Shown here: positions 18,845-27,663 of the stretch, one piece after another
How the letters are laid out: each line of letters begins with the position of its first letter
How positions within the stretch are numbered: the stretch's first letter is position 1
Source: an uncultured Eubacteriales bacterium
GTDB taxonomy: Bacteria; Bacillota; Clostridia; Peptostreptococcales; Anaerovoracaceae
Length of the DNA: 64,000 nt
Assembly: GCA_902773835.1 (NCBI GenBank)
Contig: CACYFZ010000002.1
Coordinates: forward strand, 62,001-126,000
Direction: 5' to 3'
Made by a program: the position numbers and the translations under genes
Notes under the pieces: generated by a model
The model's database searches: none
The model's input: the letters and a program-made list of their open reading frames with translations, nothing else
Told to the model about the DNA's origin: nothing

Positions 18845-19172
18845 ATATATGGCAATCCTCTTCATAGCAACTATATTCTCCGCGAGCTCTCAGGTCCTTC
18901 TTAAGGTAAGCGCCAAAGAAGAGCACAAAAGCTGGATACATGAGTACCTCAACTGGAAGGTCATACTGGCATACGGAATATTCTTCGGAGTTCTGCTGGC
19001 CAACACCTACGCTTATACTAAGGTGGAGCTTAAGTACGGCCCGGTAATAGATACTTTCACATACGTATTCGTTATGCTGTTTTCATTCATACTTCTGAGA
19101 GAGAAGTTTACAAAAGGACAGCTCATAGGCAATTTAATAATAATTGCAGGCGTCCTGATATACACGCTTTAG
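18837..19172 (+). CDS. small four-helix membrane protein, SMR/EamA-like flippase subunit 2, module A
   Basis: A 111-residue, four-helix membrane protein and likely partner of the preceding subunit. The ATG at 18837 is chosen over an in-frame TTG at 18801 because GAGGAGG lies directly upstream of the ATG and the close homologue at 49090 has the same length and start. Features shared by the two homologues are SQVLxKxSA in helix 1, LNWxVILAYGI, NTYAYT and REKFTKxQLIGNL. This second SMR protein has a different loop pattern from subunit 1, as expected for opposite-topology heterodimers. It is followed after 30 bases by the CapK-like ligase. Confidence 0.72.
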   Translation: MNKYMAILFIATIFSASSQVLLKVSAKEEHKSWIHEYLNWKVILAYGIFFGVLLANTYAYTKVELKYGPVIDTFTYVFVMLFSFILLREKFTKGQLIGNLIIIAGVLIYTL

Positions 19173-19202
19173 ATATTAAGACAATTGCAGGCAAGAAGAG
19201 AT

Positions 19203-20519
19203 ATGGGAATCAATATTAAAAAAGAACTGAAAAATCTGATGACCTTCTACTATCTGGCCAAGCTGGATAAGAAGGTGCCGACGGATCATAAATTCATCAA
19301 AGAGCGCCAGGACAGACTCGTTCATAAGACGATGAAAAGGGCATACAAGCACGTTCCGTATTATCGTGCCATCTTTGATGAAAACGGACTTACTCCGGAT
19401 GACTTCCGTTCTACGGAAGACCTCGTGAAGTTCCCTGTTATGACCAGGCAGGATCTTCGCGCATGGATGCAGTCCGAATTCGAAGCACATCCGGATAAGG
19501 TAAAGGATTGGGAGATTTTCAGCACCAGCGGTTCTTCCGGTGTGCCTCTGAAATTTGCAACAACTCACAGAGAGGCTGCCTGCATGAATGCCAACTGGAT
19601 CAGAGTTCTTATGTTCGCAGGATACAGACCGTTCAGAGGAAAAATGCTTTCGTTCCTGACAACGCACTCGAAAGTAGATCCAAAGAAAGGTGACTCTTGG
19701 ATACAAAAACTCGGACTTATGAGACGTAAGATAGTCCCTGAACATCTTTACGTCGGAGAGGGGATGAGAGATCTCATCAATCTTGTTAACGACTACAAGC
19801 CTGACTGCCTTTGCTTCAGAAAGAATGTATTGGTCAGAATGGCTCTTTACGCCAAGACTCACGGCATGAGCATATACAAACCGACTGTATATACACCTGT
19901 AAGTGAGATGGTGGATGAGGCTACGAGAAGACTTCTACTCGAGACTTACGGGCCGGGACTTATGGATGCTTACGGCTGTAACGAAACGGGCAGCTGCGCA
20001 GTAAGACTTCCGGGAAGTGATGTCTTCTATATTTACTCGGATACTCATGTGTTGAATATCATAGATGAAGAGGGCAATCTCGCAGATGAGGGAAGAGTCA
20101 TAGGCACGACACTGTATAAGAAGGACTTCCCGATTATTAACTATGAGATAGGTGACACCGCAGTATCAGAGACTGTAGAGGGAGTCAGATATATTAAGAC
20201 TATAAAAGGCAGAACCAACGATATGGTCAAGCATGCTGACGGTACGGAGACTTCCGCCACTGAGCTCATGAAGATTCCTAACGGTATCACGGGAATCGCT
20301 CAATTCAGATACGTGCAGACAGCTCTTGATGAGATTCACATACTCTTGGTACAGGACCCGGGTGACACTTCTCATACAAAAGAAGAGATAGAAGAGTTTT
20401 ACAATCGTAAAGTGGAAGATCTTTACGGCAAACCTGAGTATAAACTGGTCTTTGAGTGGATGGATGAGATTCCTCCTGATGAGAACGGAAAGATGAGATG
20501 CTTCATTCGAAATATATAG
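19203..20519 (+). CDS. CapK/PaaK-like AMP-forming ligase family protein
   Basis: About 438 residues, related to phenylacetate-CoA-ligase-like adenylate-forming proteins (CapK group) often found in capsule loci. The phosphate-binding loop is STSGSSGVPLKF (near residue 105), an acceptor motif GxMDAYGCNETG sits near 260 and a hinge-like GDTAVSE follows. The C-terminal part carries the usual KGRTNDM and ends near PPDENGKMR, which supplies the lysine region. The ATG at 19203 is preferred to the TTG at 19185 on start-codon grounds, though the ribosome binding site is weak for both. It would activate a carboxylic acid as acyl-AMP; the acceptor is unknown. Confidence 0.72.
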   Translation: MGINIKKELKNLMTFYYLAKLDKKVPTDHKFIKERQDRLVHKTMKRAYKHVPYYRAIFDENGLTPDDFRSTEDLVKFPVMTRQDLRAWMQSEFEAHPDKVKDWEIFSTSGSSGVPLKFATTHREAACMNANWIRVLMFAGYRPFRGKMLSFLTTHSKVDPKKGDSWIQKLGLMRRKIVPEHLYVGEGMRDLINLVNDYKPDCLCFRKNVLVRMALYAKTHGMSIYKPTVYTPVSEMVDEATRRLLLETYGPGLMDAYGCNETGSCAVRLPGSDVFYIYSDTHVLNIIDEEGNLADEGRVIGTTLYKKDFPIINYEIGDTAVSETVEGVRYIKTIKGRTNDMVKHADGTETSATELMKIPNGITGIAQFRYVQTALDEIHILLVQDPGDTSHTKEEIEEFYNRKVEDLYGKPEYKLVFEWMDEIPPDENGKMRCFIRNI

Positions 20520-20520
20520 C

Positions 20521-21813
20521 ATGGATGCAATAGTAAGAAACCTTCAAAAGACCAATAACATAGAGCGCAGTACATACATATGGAATGCGATCAGCGCTAC
20601 TATGCTGGCGATGCAAAGCCCTATCATCCTGGCTGTTATGACCAGGACCAACGGAACTAGTGACGCCGGCATCTTTTCTATTGCCATAGCCATAGCAAAT
20701 CTGATGATGTATGTCGGCCAATACGGCCTTAGACGTTTTCAGGCATCGGATGTAAATGAGCAGTTCAGCTTCGAAGAATATCACGGGATGAGAGTCCTTA
20801 CCTGTGCGGTTTTAGTTGCGGCATCTCTCGGATACTGCGTCTTCGCACAGACTTTTAAAGGATACTCCTCGCACAAGGCCGCTGCGATTTTCCTGGTATG
20901 CATGGTGAAGATGATACAGGCATACTCGGATGTATTTCACGGGAATATGCAGCAGAAGGGAAGGTTCGATGTAGCTGCGAAGGCAACCGCCATAAGATAT
21001 ATTGCGGAGATAATTGTATTCTGCGTCATGCTTATATTGACACAGAATCTCCTGCTGTCTGCTGCGGTATGCGTCGGAGTGTCAATCGTGCTGATGATAC
21101 TTCTTTCCGTGAATGCGGGAAGCTACTACTGCGATTCGGTAAAACCGGTCTTTCACGCGAACGCAATAAAAGGGCTTCTTATAGAAGGCTTTCCCCTTTT
21201 TGTCAGCATGTTCTTAAACACTTATGTCGGCAACGCACCGAAGTATGCTATCGATAATTATCTTACGGATGATATACAGGCTCTGTTCGGATACCTCTTC
21301 ATGCCGGCGTTTGTAGTTCAGATCGTAGCACAGTTTATATTCAATCCCGTTATCACATCATATGCGCATCTTTGGACTCACCATACGGAAAAGTCATACA
21401 AAGAATTTGAAAGACGCATATACAAAATGTGCGGCATAGTGCTGGGTCTTACTGTGCTGGGCCTTGTAGTAGCAGCCACGATAGGAATACCGGTGCTTTC
21501 GGCAGTGTTCGGAGTTGATCTCGGTGATTACAGAAAGGAACTCTGCATCATAATGCTGGGCGGAGGAATGTTGGCGTATGCGACATACTTCAGCACGGTT
21601 ATAGCTATAATAAGAGTTCAGAGAAGCCTGATAATATGCTACGGAGTTGTATCTTTGATGTCGCTTCTTCTTTCGGGACTCTTTGTTAAGCCTTACGGCA
21701 TTTTCGGAGCATGCTGGCTCTATGTGCTTCTGATGGGAATTCTTTCAATTTCACTATATATAGCGATGAAGATAAAACTTGAGCAAGAAAAAAGCAGCCT
21801 GGCTACCAAGTAA
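20521..21813 (+). CDS. polysaccharide flippase, MOP/Wzx-like
   Basis: A 430-residue membrane protein with about 12 transmembrane helices and the look of the MOP (Wzx/MurJ/MATE) exporter superfamily: TYIWNAISATMLAMQSPI in helix 1, GLRRFQASDV after helix 2 and a later PLFVSMFLNTYVGNAPKYAI, a pattern seen in Wzx proteins. It would move undecaprenyl-linked repeat units outward. The ATG follows the stop of the CapK-like gene by one base without a clear ribosome binding site, so translation is probably coupled. The 3-prime end faces the ATP-grasp gene at 21850 across 36 bases. Confidence 0.75.
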   Translation: MDAIVRNLQKTNNIERSTYIWNAISATMLAMQSPIILAVMTRTNGTSDAGIFSIAIAIANLMMYVGQYGLRRFQASDVNEQFSFEEYHGMRVLTCAVLVAASLGYCVFAQTFKGYSSHKAAAIFLVCMVKMIQAYSDVFHGNMQQKGRFDVAAKATAIRYIAEIIVFCVMLILTQNLLLSAAVCVGVSIVLMILLSVNAGSYYCDSVKPVFHANAIKGLLIEGFPLFVSMFLNTYVGNAPKYAIDNYLTDDIQALFGYLFMPAFVVQIVAQFIFNPVITSYAHLWTHHTEKSYKEFERRIYKMCGIVLGLTVLGLVVAATIGIPVLSAVFGVDLGDYRKELCIIMLGGGMLAYATYFSTVIAIIRVQRSLIICYGVVSLMSLLLSGLFVKPYGIFGACWLYVLLMGILSISLYIAMKIKLEQEKSSLATK

Positions 21814-21849
21814 GCAAGACTGCTTTATCACATGCACATGTGGTTTGTA

Positions 21850-23046
21850 TTACTCTACAACTATAGAGATGTTATCCAGAGCTTCATGAAGCAGATCCAC
21901 TGCATCATCGAGGCTCTTTCCTTTTGTAATTACATGACCGATGCGGTGCGGGCCGACTTTAAACTTGTGAACTTCATCTCCCGGCTCATAGTCGAACTGA
22001 ACCTCATAGATGTCCGGATTCGGCGCATTGTTATCTTCCTGAGATTTGATAACTCCGTCCTTATCTGACATAAGGAGCATGCTGGCGTTAGGAACGCCGT
22101 CCTGCTTTGTGGAATTAACATCGATATCGAACTCAACTTTCTCTCCTATGGCCATGCGGACAATTTTTTCGTAGTAGTCAAATCCGTAGTAAATGGAAAC
22201 CAGTTCCGCCAGGCAGGTAGCACCCGATCTGCCGCCGATTTCAAGTACATAGGTCTCGCCTTCACTCAGAATGAAGTCGGCATTGATAGCGCAGTTGTCG
22301 AGCTGCATAGCTCTGACCGCTGCAATGAGCTGCTCTCTTGCATCTTCCAGAATGGAAGGGTCCAGATTGTACGGCGCGAAGTGGCCTACAGGAACTCCCG
22401 TGTCACCCTTAAAGACATAGTCGCCATGCGGAAGTATGAATTCGAGCTTTCCGTCCTGAACGAATGCCTGAGCGCCGAACTCTTCTCCTTCGATATACTC
22501 TTCTACTACGAAGTAATCTGACCTGGTGTTTTCCAAAACATAATTACGAGCCGATTCAAATTCATCTTCCGAATTGACCTTAATTATTCCGCGGCTTCCA
22601 GACGAGTCAACCGACTTAAACATAACGGGAAGTCTGAGGTCTGAAATGATATTGGCATAATTCGGATCGTCGAAAGTGACTCTTCTGAACTTAGCACTTC
22701 TTACACCGTATTTCTCATAGCACTGCTTCATAAGAAGTTTATCTGTGGCGAGCTCTGCAGCCTCTGCCGAAAGGCCCTTAAGTCCGAGCGCATCGCAGAC
22801 CTTACCTATGGTAATAACGGCTACATCGGTACCGGCGGTTACGATACCGTCGATTTTTTCTCTTCTGGCAATGCTGAGAATCTTGCGATAATCCGTTGTG
22901 TTCTCATAGTAGACCTTGTCTGCAAGCTCAAAGCCCGGATAATTACCGGGAATACTTGCAACTATAGTGTATATTCCGAGTTTCTTGGCTACTTTGATGA
23001 GCGGAACCTGGTAGATTCCTGCTCCGAGAATCAGGATCTTTTTCAT
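21850..23046 (-). CDS. ATP-grasp ligase, pair C
   Basis: A 398-residue ATP-grasp protein closely related to the one at 17271: MKKILILGAGIYQVPLI at the start, VMFKSVDSSGSRGI as the ATP-binding loop, FVVEEYIEGEEFGAQA, and YVLEIGGRSGATCLAEL as the metal-binding end. AAAGGAGATAAG precedes the start. It overlaps the GT2 gene upstream of it by four bases, again pairing an ATP-grasp enzyme with a polyprenyl-type GT2. A 20-residue insertion rich in Asn/Gln/Asp follows at about 320-340 (SQEDNNAPNPD). No SMR genes accompany this pair. Function as an aminoacyl- or peptidyl-type ligase is inferred from the fold. Confidence 0.8.
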   Translation of the reverse strand: MKKILILGAGIYQVPLIKVAKKLGIYTIVASIPGNYPGFELADKVYYENTTDYRKILSIARREKIDGIVTAGTDVAVITIGKVCDALGLKGLSAEAAELATDKLLMKQCYEKYGVRSAKFRRVTFDDPNYANIISDLRLPVMFKSVDSSGSRGIIKVNSEDEFESARNYVLENTRSDYFVVEEYIEGEEFGAQAFVQDGKLEFILPHGDYVFKGDTGVPVGHFAPYNLDPSILEDAREQLIAAVRAMQLDNCAINADFILSEGETYVLEIGGRSGATCLAELVSIYYGFDYYEKIVRMAIGEKVEFDIDVNSTKQDGVPNASMLLMSDKDGVIKSQEDNNAPNPDIYEVQFDYEPGDEVHKFKVGPHRIGHVITKGKSLDDAVDLLHEALDNISIVVE

Positions 23047-24008
23047 TTAGACTTATCTCCTTTTACTGTTTTTCCTTCAGGCGCACCTGTGTAGAACTCC
23101 CTCACTACGAATTGAGGATCGTTAGACATTCCTTGGAACATACGCCCTAAGTATTCTCCGATTAAGCCCAGGAAGATCATTATCAGGCCGGACAGGAAGA
23201 AGATACTTACTATCAGTGAATACCAACCCACGGCACTGGTCGGGGCGAATATCTTCTTTAATACTATAGCTATCGCTCCGAGTATGCTCAGAACGGCGAA
23301 GAATACGCCGACTCTGGTGGCTATTCTGAGTGGCACTATGGAGTATCCCATTATATTGGACCAGAGGCTGATGAGTTTTTTCAGGTTGTATCCCGACTGA
23401 CCGTAACCTCTGTCGAAGTGCTCTACCGGAACGCTGGCGATGTTGCGAGTCGTGCGAAGGAAAAGCCCCTGCAGATGCGTGTAGTGACTCTTATACTGCA
23501 CGACGTAATCTCTAACGAATTTCTTTATAATCCAGAAACTTGATGTTTTTAAATCTTTCGGCTTTCCGATCAAAATACGTACGGATGTGGAGTTGACCCA
23601 ACTTCCGAAATTTCTGAACGGGCTGTGATGCTTCTGAGGATAATAACCGTATACGATATCGTAGCCTTGGTCGAAGGCCTCGAAGAGCTTCGGAAGCTGT
23701 GACGGATGCGTTTGAAGATCATCATCCATTGCGATTAAGACATCCCCCTTAGCGTAATTCAGACCCGCCATAACCGCATTGTGCTGACCGGAGTTCTGCG
23801 CGAGCTCTACGATATTTACAGTGTCGTATTCATCTGCAAGCTCCTTAAGCAGACTGATGGTCTCCCCGTTGTCGGGAGAGCAGTCATCGACCAGCACGAA
23901 TTCATACGGAGTCCTGCCCATTTCTTCCATCTTGGCAGAAGTCAGCTCAACTAACTCTCGTATGGTGTGCGATGATTTATAACAAGGTACGATTATTGAA
24001 TAAAGCAT
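23043..24008 (-). CDS. GT2 glycosyltransferase, polyprenyl-phosphate type, pair C
   Basis: About 321 residues from the ATG at 24008 (MLYSIIVPCYKS); a GTG at 24029 in the same frame would add seven residues. The ATG is chosen because both paralogues start MLIS at the same place. Motifs are LVDDCSPDNG, MDDDLQTHPSQ, GQSGYNLKKLISLW and two C-terminal helices, so it should load a sugar onto undecaprenyl phosphate. It is divergent from the membrane protein at 24113 and overlaps the ATP-grasp gene at 21850 by four bases. It is more distant from the module A and B enzymes than those are from each other. Confidence 0.82.
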   Translation of the reverse strand: MLYSIIVPCYKSSHTIRELVELTSAKMEEMGRTPYEFVLVDDCSPDNGETISLLKELADEYDTVNIVELAQNSGQHNAVMAGLNYAKGDVLIAMDDDLQTHPSQLPKLFEAFDQGYDIVYGYYPQKHHSPFRNFGSWVNSTSVRILIGKPKDLKTSSFWIIKKFVRDYVVQYKSHYTHLQGLFLRTTRNIASVPVEHFDRGYGQSGYNLKKLISLWSNIMGYSIVPLRIATRVGVFFAVLSILGAIAIVLKKIFAPTSAVGWYSLIVSIFFLSGLIMIFLGLIGEYLGRMFQGMSNDPQFVVREFYTGAPEGKTVKGDKSK

Positions 24009-24076
24009 TATTATCTGAGTCTCTTTCACATACGTATTTCTTTCTTAATAACTCCAAAAATTGTAATATACTTGGC

Positions 24077-24112
24077 TTGCATATTCAACCTTGAGGACAA
24101 TATAATCAAGAC
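24077..24112 (+). promoter_or_regulatory. promoter placing transcription start at the ATG (possible leaderless mRNA)
   Basis: TTGCAT at 24077-24082, 18-base spacer, TATAAT at 24101-24106, and only six bases before the ATG at 24113. A transcript started seven bases downstream of the -10 box would begin at the start codon. A GAGGA at about 24093-24097 lies too far upstream to serve as a normal ribosome binding site. Confidence 0.5.
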
Positions 24113-25798
24113 ATGGAAGAAAAAGGGAAAAAAATAAATTGGATAATATCCATTCTGATAAACGCGGCGATAGCCGCCGCCGTTCTTTTGTTTACTCATA
24201 TGTCCTATGAGACGAATGATGATTTTGCGATTTCCTCAAGAATTGTCGATGGATATCCCGAGGTTTATTTTATAAATTATTATCTTTGTCTTATTCTGAC
24301 AAAGCTTCAGAATCTGATGCCTTCGCTGAATGCTTTCGTGGTATCTCAGATTGCGATGTCTTTCGTTTCTTTTGTCTGCATCCTGAAACTTGTAATGGAT
24401 AACTGCAAAGAAAGAATTGTGATAATAGCTTCAGTGGCGCTTATTCTGTTTTTCTCTATAGATCATTACTCGACAATACAGTTTACTAAGACGGCTGCTC
24501 TTATAACAACAGCAGGAGCATTGCTTTTGATAGATGCACTTATCAAGTCGAGAAATGCATTCTATTACATACTGGGGGTGTTGCTTTTCCTTGCGGGATC
24601 GGGGCTGAGGATAGAGGGCACAATCGTGCCGTTCGGCTTCGCGGGAATCTATGCTATAGCTTGGATGATTGAAAACCGAGGGAGATTAAAAATCTTTCTG
24701 AGTGAAAGAAAGATTGCGATTTCGCTTGTTATGATAGTGATAATCGCAGGCTCGGTCACTCTGCAAATCGCATCACTTTGGGCCAACAACCGAACTCCTG
24801 AGCTTAAAGAGTACACAGCGTACAACAGCTATCGCTCGGATATAGTAGATTATTCCAGACTTGACTACTATGAAGATCAAAAAAGCGAGTATGAGAAAGC
24901 AGGGTTTTCGGACTTCGATATTAAGCTTATACGATCTTGGATATTTGATTATGACGGAGCTGCAAGCACAGATAATCTGAAGAAGATTATCGAGATAAGC
25001 GACGGAGCCGATAAAGAAGGCATGACTGTTAAGACCTCCGCTAAGCAGTTCCTGAAAGAGACAAAGAAGAATGTCAGAAAGATTACACCGATGGGAGCAC
25101 AGTTGATTGTGCTCATGCTCTTAGGACTTTGGCTCATCCTGGCAGGAACATGGAGCAGCAGGCTCCTTGTAGTCTTAGCGGCGATGGCGACCGCAGCGAT
25201 GCATGTAATGCTGTATTATGTAGAAAGACCCGCATACAGAGCATTCTATGTACCGATTATATGCGCTGCCGTATTTATGATATATGCTCTCTCGGAGCTC
25301 GGAGAACTTCCGAAGTGGAAGAAGGCCCCGGGAATTGCCATCGCTCTGATAATCGCAGTGCTCGTGCTTCCTGTATATAAGGATTCGATTAAAACGTTCC
25401 ATAAGAATGAAAAGAGGATTATGTCCGATGAGTTTGTTGAGAGGCTCAAGTCTGACAATGATACATTCTTCGTGGTGGGAACAATGGAAAAGAAAACCAA
25501 TCCGAGTTACCTTACTCCGTGGAAGGCACCTGATACGAGCCTTGATTCAAACTGCATGGGCGGAGGAAGCTGGGGCACCAAATCTCCGTATATTTTGGAT
25601 AAGCTCTCGGCCTACGGAATACAGAATCCGATTAAAGATTTAATAGATAATGACAACGCCCGTTATGTGGGAAACAAGAATGTGAAGAATCTGACGTCAT
25701 ATTACAATAAATGGTACGGAAAGGACGGCCGAACAATACAATTGGAACAAGACGGAGAGATAGACGGGCTTAAGGTCTGGGCTGTTAAGAGCAAATAA
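24113..25798 (+). CDS. polytopic membrane protein, GT-C-like, function unknown
   Basis: A 561-residue protein with roughly ten to twelve hydrophobic helices and a C-terminal extracellular domain of about 130 residues (from KTFHKNEKRIMSDEF). The first loop holds SYETNDDFAISSRIVDGYPE, an acidic patch before helix 2 that resembles the catalytic aspartate region of GT-C glycosyltransferases, although I do not recognise a named family. It is divergent from the GT2 at 23043, which could supply its lipid-linked sugar. A strong terminator follows. The assignment as a sugar transferase is tentative. Confidence 0.6.
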   Translation: MEEKGKKINWIISILINAAIAAAVLLFTHMSYETNDDFAISSRIVDGYPEVYFINYYLCLILTKLQNLMPSLNAFVVSQIAMSFVSFVCILKLVMDNCKERIVIIASVALILFFSIDHYSTIQFTKTAALITTAGALLLIDALIKSRNAFYYILGVLLFLAGSGLRIEGTIVPFGFAGIYAIAWMIENRGRLKIFLSERKIAISLVMIVIIAGSVTLQIASLWANNRTPELKEYTAYNSYRSDIVDYSRLDYYEDQKSEYEKAGFSDFDIKLIRSWIFDYDGAASTDNLKKIIEISDGADKEGMTVKTSAKQFLKETKKNVRKITPMGAQLIVLMLLGLWLILAGTWSSRLLVVLAAMATAAMHVMLYYVERPAYRAFYVPIICAAVFMIYALSELGELPKWKKAPGIAIALIIAVLVLPVYKDSIKTFHKNEKRIMSDEFVERLKSDNDTFFVVGTMEKKTNPSYLTPWKAPDTSLDSNCMGGGSWGTKSPYILDKLSAYGIQNPIKDLIDNDNARYVGNKNVKNLTSYYNKWYGKDGRTIQLEQDGEIDGLKVWAVKSK

Positions 25799-25828
25799 TA
25801 TGCGAGAATCCTAATAAATTATGATCAA

Positions 25829-25865
25829 AAAGAGCATCTGCAAGGGTCGCAGATGCTCTTTCTTA
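25829..25865 (+). terminator. strong intrinsic terminator
   Basis: Perfect 13-base-pair stem AAAGAGCATCTGC / GCAGATGCTCTTT with a seven-base loop and a T-rich tail. Confidence 0.88.
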
Positions 25866-25874
25866 TTGACTTTT

Positions 25875-25936
25875 CTTAAGTTTTATAAAGGTTAGGCTTA
25901 AGAAACTTAAAGGTTTATTGAAGCCTACATTATACT
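25875..25936 (+). promoter_or_regulatory. tandem 22-bp repeats and -10 box upstream of the cysteine peptidase
   Basis: CTTAAG-N5-TAAAGGTT occurs twice in tandem, at 25875-25893 and 25897-25915, with a 22-base period, so alternating half-sites CTTAAG and TAAAGG lie every 11 bases. A TATACT box follows at 25931-25936 without a good -35 hexamer at the usual distance. This looks like an activator site for an OmpR-type regulator. The half-sites differ from the GTAAC array at 1478. Confidence 0.55.
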
Positions 25937-26037
25937 GCAGTAAATTTCAGGAAGACATAACAATTATTATGTGTGAGAAACTGAGAAAGAAGGAATAATT
26001 GATGTTTAAACGTATTAACAAGACAGAAGGTGATTCT

Positions 26038-27498
26038 ATGAATAAGGGTAGGGCATTAAGAAAAATCATTAACGTAATGGTGATTGCCGCTATGGTTCTT
26101 ACTATGGTGGTTCCTGCAGCCATGCCTTCTGAAGCGGCCTCCCCGAAACTCCAGGCGAGTGCTTATGTTAAGGTAAAAAAGGGAGCTGTCTTAAGAAAGA
26201 GCGTATCTCTGAAAGGTAAGACTGTAAAGAAGCTTAAGTACAACAGCAAACTGAAAATATATCATGAAGTGTTTACTTCAAAGACCAACCCGAAAGCTGT
26301 GAACAAATGGTACTATGTTGCATCCGGCAGCAAGAAAGGCTTTATCCGCAGCGATATGGTCAAGAACGTAAAATACACTACTAAGAAGGCCTACACTACA
26401 GACGATTTGTATTACAGAGTCGGTGTAGGAAAGAAGATGAAGAGAAAAGGGATGTTCAAAAAAGGAGCATCCGTTAATGTGGTGATCCCTGCGTATCTAA
26501 AGGGATCCAAGGAGAAATGGTATAAAGTAAAAGTAGGGAAAAACTACTATTACTCTTGTGCAACTTGGATAAAGCTGGGAACCAAGCCGAAAAAGACTAC
26601 TACAAAAAAATCGAGTAGCTCTACCACAAAACCGGCATCAAGCAGTACAAGCAATACAAGCAGCACAAGCGGCGGAAACAAGATAGCCGACTATACTTAT
26701 CCGACTACTATCGGTTCCGGATGCCCGTTCAGCCTAAAAGGCAAGGTGACAAGCGGCGGAATCATCGAAACCGCTTCGGTTGCGATACAGAAGTCCAACG
26801 GTAAGAATGCCATATTTGTTGAAAAGGAAGTCAACGGAAAAACATTTAACATTTCCTCGGTAGATGCGGAAATAAAATTCGGCACACTGGCTGCAGGTAC
26901 TTATAAGTACATTGTAAAGATCCGTGTAGACGGAAAGAGCTATACAATGCTGAATAAGAGCTTTACCGTTGTAAACTCAAAGAAAGCTAAACTAATTACG
27001 AACAAGGCGTTTGAATTGGCATGGGCACCGGGAACACCGGATAAAAAATATGAGTACAAGACAGGCAAACCGACAGCAGCCTATAAAAAGGCTCTTAATC
27101 AGGTTTATCCGAACAGAAGCAGATGGGGAGCAGCACCTAGAGTAGGTGCCAGCTGCGATGTGTTCGTAGGAACTGTACTCAGGGCCAGCGGAGTAGACAC
27201 CCAGGTTCCGAGAGGACTCGACGATCAAATGAAGTATTACGCTAAGTCCAGCAGATGGAAGAGGATAAGCTATAACGGGAACAAGAGCGTTCTCAGATCC
27301 GGAGATGTAATAATCTTGCAGAGACCGGGCAACGGAGGAGCTCATACATTTATCTATGTTTCCAAGAACGGAAAGACATACCTCGCAGAAGCAGGATATA
27401 AGCAGATGTATGGTAGAGTATGTTCCGGCGGAACCAGAGACTATCAGCTCCAAGCTCAGAAGGGCAGAAAATTCTACGTATATCGCATAATTGATTGA
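26038..27498 (+). CDS. secreted SH3-domain cysteine peptidase/amidase
   Basis: About 487 residues from the ATG at 26038, which has AGAAGG seven bases upstream and gives a standard signal peptide (MNKGRALRKIINVMVIAAM then AMPSEA). An earlier ATG at 26002 would add twelve residues, including acidic ones unusual in a signal peptide. Two SH3b-like domains follow (near 35-90 and 100-175), then a Lys/Thr/Ser linker, a beta-rich domain (near 215-310) and a C-terminal NlpC/P60- or CHAP-like domain. There GASCDVFVG supplies the likely catalytic Cys-Asp and GGAHTFIYV the His. It would cleave peptidoglycan peptides in the wall. It is monocistronic between two terminators. Confidence 0.75.
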   Translation: MNKGRALRKIINVMVIAAMVLTMVVPAAMPSEAASPKLQASAYVKVKKGAVLRKSVSLKGKTVKKLKYNSKLKIYHEVFTSKTNPKAVNKWYYVASGSKKGFIRSDMVKNVKYTTKKAYTTDDLYYRVGVGKKMKRKGMFKKGASVNVVIPAYLKGSKEKWYKVKVGKNYYYSCATWIKLGTKPKKTTTKKSSSSTTKPASSSTSNTSSTSGGNKIADYTYPTTIGSGCPFSLKGKVTSGGIIETASVAIQKSNGKNAIFVEKEVNGKTFNISSVDAEIKFGTLAAGTYKYIVKIRVDGKSYTMLNKSFTVVNSKKAKLITNKAFELAWAPGTPDKKYEYKTGKPTAAYKKALNQVYPNRSRWGAAPRVGASCDVFVGTVLRASGVDTQVPRGLDDQMKYYAKSSRWKRISYNGNKSVLRSGDVIILQRPGNGGAHTFIYVSKNGKTYLAEAGYKQMYGRVCSGGTRDYQLQAQKGRKFYVYRIID

Positions 27499-27515
27499 TT
27501 ATCAGCTGATTATAA

Positions 27516-27566
27516 AAAAAGAGGTGATTTGATACAGGAGAACTTGTATAAATCATCTCTTTTTAA
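27516..27566 (+). terminator. long-stem terminator
   Basis: Stem of about 15 base pairs, AAAAAGAGGTGATTT with AAATCATCTCTTTTT, extended inward by ATACA/TGTAT, followed by T residues within the right arm. Confidence 0.8.
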
Positions 27567-27588
27567 AAGCTTAAAAACTTGTTTTTTC

Positions 27589-27617
27589 TTGCTATATCAC
27601 TGCATTTTTGATATATT
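27589..27617 (+). promoter_or_regulatory. promoter of the L,D-transpeptidase gene
   Basis: TTGCTA at 27589-27594 and TATATT at 27612-27617 with a 17-base spacer, 46 bases before the ATG; GGAGG precedes the start codon. Confidence 0.55.
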
Positions 27618-27663
27618 ATCCGTATCTATGGATGCACGTAGTTTTTAGTGGAGGAAGAGAAAA

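Noticed and set aside
21790..21826. Hairpin AAAGCAG/CTGCTTT between the flippase and ATP-grasp genes
   Set aside because: The stem is only seven base pairs with a long loop and overlaps the end of the flippase gene, so it is not called as a terminator.
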